Shown: piece by piece, positions 34,328-37,039 of the stretch | Layout: each line of letters opens with the position of its first letter | How positions within the stretch are numbered: position 1 is the stretch's first letter | Source: Lysobacteraceae bacterium | GTDB taxonomy: Bacteria; Pseudomonadota; Gammaproteobacteria; Xanthomonadales; BQJN01 | Assembly: GCA_021604725.1 (NCBI GenBank) | Contig: BQJN01000042.1 | Location: 1-37,039 of the forward strand | Direction: 5' to 3' | DNA: 37,039 bases | The notes under the pieces: generated by a model | The model's database searches: none | Seen by the model: the letters and a program-made list of their open reading frames with translations, nothing else | What the model was told of the DNA's origin: nothing | Program-made: the position numbers and the translations under genes

Positions 34328-35019
34328 CAATCCAGCGCCAGGCGGTAGCCCGCCCCCCGGACCGTCAACAAGTATTCTGGCGCAGCTGCGTCGGCCTCGA
34401 TCTTGCGTCGCAGTTTGGCGATGTGAATATCAATTGTGCGCGTCTCAAGGTCGACGTTTTCCGCATACCCCCAGACCTTGTTCAGCAACTCGTCGCGCGA
34501 TACGGCGCGTTCGGAATTTGCAGCCAGGTGCAACAACAGGTCCATCTCGCGGCGAGTGAAAGCGACCTCTCGCCCGGCCCGCTCACCGCTCAAATTCAAT
34601 GGCGTGATCGTCATCGCCCCAAGCTGCAACTGGTCTGGGGTGGACGGAAGGGCTCGCCGCAACACCGCCTGTATGCGCAGCACCAACTGCGCCACCGAGA
34701 AAGGTTTGGCAACGTAGTCGTCAGCGCCAAGGGTCAGACCATGAATAATGTCCTCATCCGCTGTTTTCGCGGTCAGCATGATGATGGGTTGATCGCGACT
34801 GGCCTCGCGAACTCGATTGCAAATCTCAAAGCCATCGACGCCCGGCAACATGACGTCTAGCAATAACAGATCGAAGCGGTCATTGAGCGCCAACTCAAGC
34901 CCTAAACGCCCGTCTGCAGCCGCGGTCACTTCAAAGCCATGGTAGACCAGAACGTCGACCAGGCCAGTTCGAATGGCGGCTTCGTCTTCAACGACCAATA
35001 TGGATGGTTTGCGATTCAC
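34327..35019 (-). CDS. OmpR/PhoB-family response regulator
   Basis: The receiver domain has the acidic pair ED (11-12), phospho-acceptor D55 in LLLLDVMLPG, T in MLTAKTAD and the conserved K in YVAKPFS. The C-terminal winged helix reads TRREMDLLLHLAANSERAVSRDELL, ETRTIDIHIAKLRRKIE and VRGAGYRL. The start is uncertain: GTG 35019 gives VNRKPSILVVEDE, the normal length, while TTG 35043 adds eight residues. It is the first gene of an operon with the histidine kinase and faces the PspA operon across a 150-base promoter region containing a CpxR-like box, its probable binding site. Confidence 0.93.
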   Translation of the reverse strand: MNRKPSILVVEDEAAIRTGLVDVLVYHGFEVTAAADGRLGLELALNDRFDLLLLDVMLPGVDGFEICNRVREASRDQPIIMLTAKTADEDIIHGLTLGADDYVAKPFSVAQLVLRIQAVLRRALPSTPDQLQLGAMTITPLNLSGERAGREVAFTRREMDLLLHLAANSERAVSRDELLNKVWGYAENVDLETRTIDIHIAKLRRKIEADAAAPEYLLTVRGAGYRLALD

Positions 35020-35054
35020 CCTGACAAGGGTACCAGCTGCCAAAGGTCCGGCCT

Positions 35055-35091
35055 GTAAATTTCATGTAAACCGAGCAGCCACAAGATTTAC
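35055..35091. promoter_or_regulatory. CpxR-like box: GTAAA direct repeat plus inverted third copy
   Basis: GTAAA at 35055-35059 and 35066-35070 lie in the same orientation, one helical turn (11 bases) apart; TTTAC at 35087-35091 is an inverted third copy. OmpR-family regulators, CpxR in particular, bind GTAAA direct repeats of this kind. The site is between the regulator gene and the PspA operon, so it could control both. Binding is inferred. Confidence 0.55.
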
Positions 35092-35169
35092 AAAATCATG
35101 GCAGCACCGCAGCAGCGGCCTTTCTAAGCTGATGGCTCATCACTGAAGCGACAAAGGAGCTAGCAACCG

Positions 35170-35706
35170 ATGGCCTTGATTTCCCGACTTACCCAACTGG
35201 TACGTGCCGACTTTCATGCCGTGCTCGATCGTGTTGAAGAACCCGAACTGTTGTTGCGGCAAGCCGTTCGAGACATGGAACAGGAGCTGGCCCATGCGCA
35301 GTCGCGCATCGAGCGACTCATCGCTCAGACCGAGCAACTGAACGCGCGGTCTGAATCCTTGAGCAGCTCGTTAAGCGACATTAACGCCGAACTGGATCTG
35401 TGTTTCGAAACCGACAATGAATCGCTGGCTCGTCACCTGGTCAAGAAAAAGCTGACGACGGCGCAGCTGATGCAAGCGGTCAAACAGAAACTGGCCGAGG
35501 CCGATCGCAAGTTGGCCATTGAGAAAAAGACACAGGCTGAAAACCGACTTCGCTTTGAGTCGATGCGCCAAAAAGCTGATGTTCTTGCTGCCGATGAGCG
35601 CGACGCCAATGATGCTCAGGAGGCATTCGACGACCCAGCAACGATTCGCGATGAAGATGTCGAAATCGCTTTTCTGCGAGAAAAACAGCGGCGGGCGAAA
35701 TCATGA
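35170..35706 (+). CDS. PspA/IM30-family membrane-stress protein
   Basis: The N terminus is an amphipathic helix (MALISRLTQLVRADFHAVLD), the membrane-binding part of PspA, followed by a long coiled coil (EPELLLRQAVRDMEQELAHA onward to about 160). At 178 residues it is shorter than E. coli PspA (222), lacking part of the C-terminal helices. PspA proteins form ESCRT-III-like coats that hold damaged inner membrane together. AAGGAG lies ten bases before the ATG. The stop overlaps the next start (ATGA). No PspF, PspB or PspC gene is present; the two-component system next door probably replaces PspF. Confidence 0.88.
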   Translation: MALISRLTQLVRADFHAVLDRVEEPELLLRQAVRDMEQELAHAQSRIERLIAQTEQLNARSESLSSSLSDINAELDLCFETDNESLARHLVKKKLTTAQLMQAVKQKLAEADRKLAIEKKTQAENRLRFESMRQKADVLAADERDANDAQEAFDDPATIRDEDVEIAFLREKQRRAKS

Positions 35707-36260
35707 AGTCGCTGGGATTCATACCCGGAGTCGCGGCGGCTTTAGGTTTGAGCGCTGTTGGTGCGCTCGGATTCATCGCTATCAACACTGTGATAGATAC
35801 CAGCACCGCATTGCGTCTCATCATCAGCGCGGTAGCAACGGCCTACTTGTTGCTTGTGCTCAGAGCGAGCACGGTACGGACCGGACGAGTTTTCACGGTC
35901 ATGGCGTGGCTTGCCGCAACAGCGTGCCTTTGGCTGTGGTGGCCTTCGCTGGCAGGCTACTGCGCAGCCTATGTGGTGGCCATCTGGCTGGCTCGAAGTC
36001 TTTACTTGCATAGCTCGTTTCTGGCGGTTGTCGGTGATCTAGTGATCGGCATCCTGGCATTTACAGCAGCCATTCTTGCCGCTGCTCACACCGGAAGTCT
36101 GTTTCTCGCCCTTTGGAGCTTTTTTCTAGTCCAGGCCACTTACGTCTGGCTGCCGGGTGGCCATCAACGGTCCGCCACAGCGCACTCACTCGACCCGTTC
36201 AACCACGCCTATCGGTCCGCGCAATCTGCGCTGCACCGCATCGCGTCCACAACCGATTGA
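35703..36260 (+). CDS. Multi-pass inner-membrane protein of unknown family
   Basis: About 185 residues with five or six membrane helices ([89 protein letters not shown]). There is a polar C-terminal tail with no motif I know. Its four-base overlap with PspA suggests it is the membrane partner that recruits or signals to PspA, as PspB/PspC do elsewhere, but there is no sequence likeness to those proteins. Confidence 0.75.
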   Translation: MKSLGFIPGVAAALGLSAVGALGFIAINTVIDTSTALRLIISAVATAYLLLVLRASTVRTGRVFTVMAWLAATACLWLWWPSLAGYCAAYVVAIWLARSLYLHSSFLAVVGDLVIGILAFTAAILAAAHTGSLFLALWSFFLVQATYVWLPGGHQRSATAHSLDPFNHAYRSAQSALHRIASTTD

Positions 36261-36289
36261 GCTTCAGCTCAGCAATTGGAGATATCACC

Positions 36290-37039
36290 ATGAATACACG
36301 ACTTACCGCACTAACCCTGTTTACCATTACAGCTGCCGCTGTTGGGCTGTACCCGGCGACACAAGGTGCCATCACCTCGCCACCGGACAAACCACCCGGT
36401 CAAGTAACCCATTTAACGAGGCCACCGATCGCAGAACAGACACCGAAAATCGATGTTGTTTTCGTGCTCGATACTACCGGCAGCATGGGCGGCTTGATTG
36501 AAGGTGCCAAGGAGAAGATCTGGTCCATCGCCAGCAGCATGGCGCAGGCCAAACCGGCACCGCTAATTCGCATGGGTCTGGTCGCCTACCGAGATCGCGG
36601 CGATGACTACGTCACCAAAGTGGTCGATCTATCTGATGACCTTGACTCTGTTTACGCCACACTGATGGACTTTCAAGCTGACGGCGGCGGGGATGGTCCA
36701 GAGAGCGTTAATCAGGCGTTGCACGACGCTGTCAATCACATGTCCTGGAGCAGCGACCAGCAAACCTACAAGGTGATGTTCCTGGTCGGTGACGCCCCAC
36801 CCCACATGGACTACCAGGACGACGTGAAGTACCCACAAACGCTGGCCAAGGCCGTTCAGCAGGGCATCACCGTAAATGCGATCCAGTGTGGCAACGACAG
36901 CAGCACTCTGCCGATCTGGCAGCAGATTGCGAAGCTGGGTAGTGGTCAATCATTTCAGGTCGACCAGTCGGGCGGCGCTATCGCCATCGCGACGCCATAT
37001 GACGAGCGTATCGCAAGCTTGTCTTCTTCCCTCGATGAG
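36290..37039 (+). CDS. Secreted/membrane VWA-domain protein (3' partial)
   Basis: The frame is open from ATG 36290 to the window end (250 codons), so the C terminus is missing. A likely signal peptide ([20 protein letters not shown]) is followed by a von Willebrand A domain. Its metal-ion-dependent adhesion site is complete in its first part: DTTGSMGG (D-x-S/T-x-S variant), then the conserved YRDRGDDY and a [10 protein letters not shown] loop. Such DTTGSM-type VWA proteins of about 300-400 residues or more occur with MoxR or PspA systems. GGAG lies eight bases upstream of the start. The third gene of the PspA operon. Confidence 0.85.
   Translation, partial: MNTRLTALTLFTITAAAVGLYPATQGAITSPPDKPPGQVTHLTRPPIAEQTPKIDVVFVLDTTGSMGGLIEGAKEKIWSIASSMAQAKPAPLIRMGLVAYRDRGDDYVTKVVDLSDDLDSVYATLMDFQADGGGDGPESVNQALHDAVNHMSWSSDQQTYKVMFLVGDAPPHMDYQDDVKYPQTLAKAVQQGITVNAIQCGNDSSTLPIWQQIAKLGSGQSFQVDQSGGAIAIATPYDERIASLSSSLDE

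Overview
The window reads as a piece of chromosome from a free-living, probably marine, gammaproteobacterium in or near the Xanthomonadales/Lysobacterales. The grounds are moderate-to-high GC, an ABC-2 permease fused to an M1 peptidase, a TIGR02999-type ECF sigma factor beside a Ser/Thr kinase, several secreted beta-helix and fasciclin proteins, and a REP-like intergenic mosaic. The taxonomic call is inference. I saw no rRNA, tRNA, transposase, phage gene or CRISPR array. Both ends cut through genes.

Layout. (1) 1-7100: the permease/M1 fusion, then a minus-strand series of an acyltransferase, a secreted hypothetical, a TMEM175-like channel and a leishmanolysin-like metalloprotease. (2) 7200-14577: a catabolic cluster. 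A TetR/BetI-like regulator overlaps a Rieske oxygenase gene on the minus strand. Divergently, two phytoene-desaturase-like FAD oxidoreductases, a GcvT-family aminomethyltransferase and a GNAT protein lie on the plus strand. The divergent gap holds a strong palindrome. The set looks like a pathway that oxidises an N-methylated (possibly ring-containing) compound and passes the methyl carbon to tetrahydrofolate. (3) 14700-19500: a secreted beta-helix protein, a CadC-like winged-helix/TPR membrane regulator, a cadherin-like-domain protein and a DUF427 protein. (4) 19500-27800: a signalling block. A minus-strand series runs ECF sigma factor, fasciclin, membrane-bound Ser/Thr kinase with an external sensor, a secreted Ig/OmpL47-like protein and a LysM-FecR protein; the last three overlap. 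A second Ser/Thr kinase with TPRs is divergent from the sigma factor.

(5) 27900-31950: a CSLREX-type beta-helix protein, an unrecognised 183-residue protein coupled to a GT4 glycosyltransferase, and a second fasciclin protein whose terminator lies across the glycosyltransferase stop codon. (6) 32276-end: an OmpR-type response regulator and a histidine kinase with a very large external domain, divergent from a PspA / membrane protein / VWA-protein operon. The shared promoter carries three GTAAA half-sites, like a CpxR box. This looks like an envelope-stress module.

The best candidates for something new are the Rieske/FAD/GcvT cluster and the two envelope-signalling modules.
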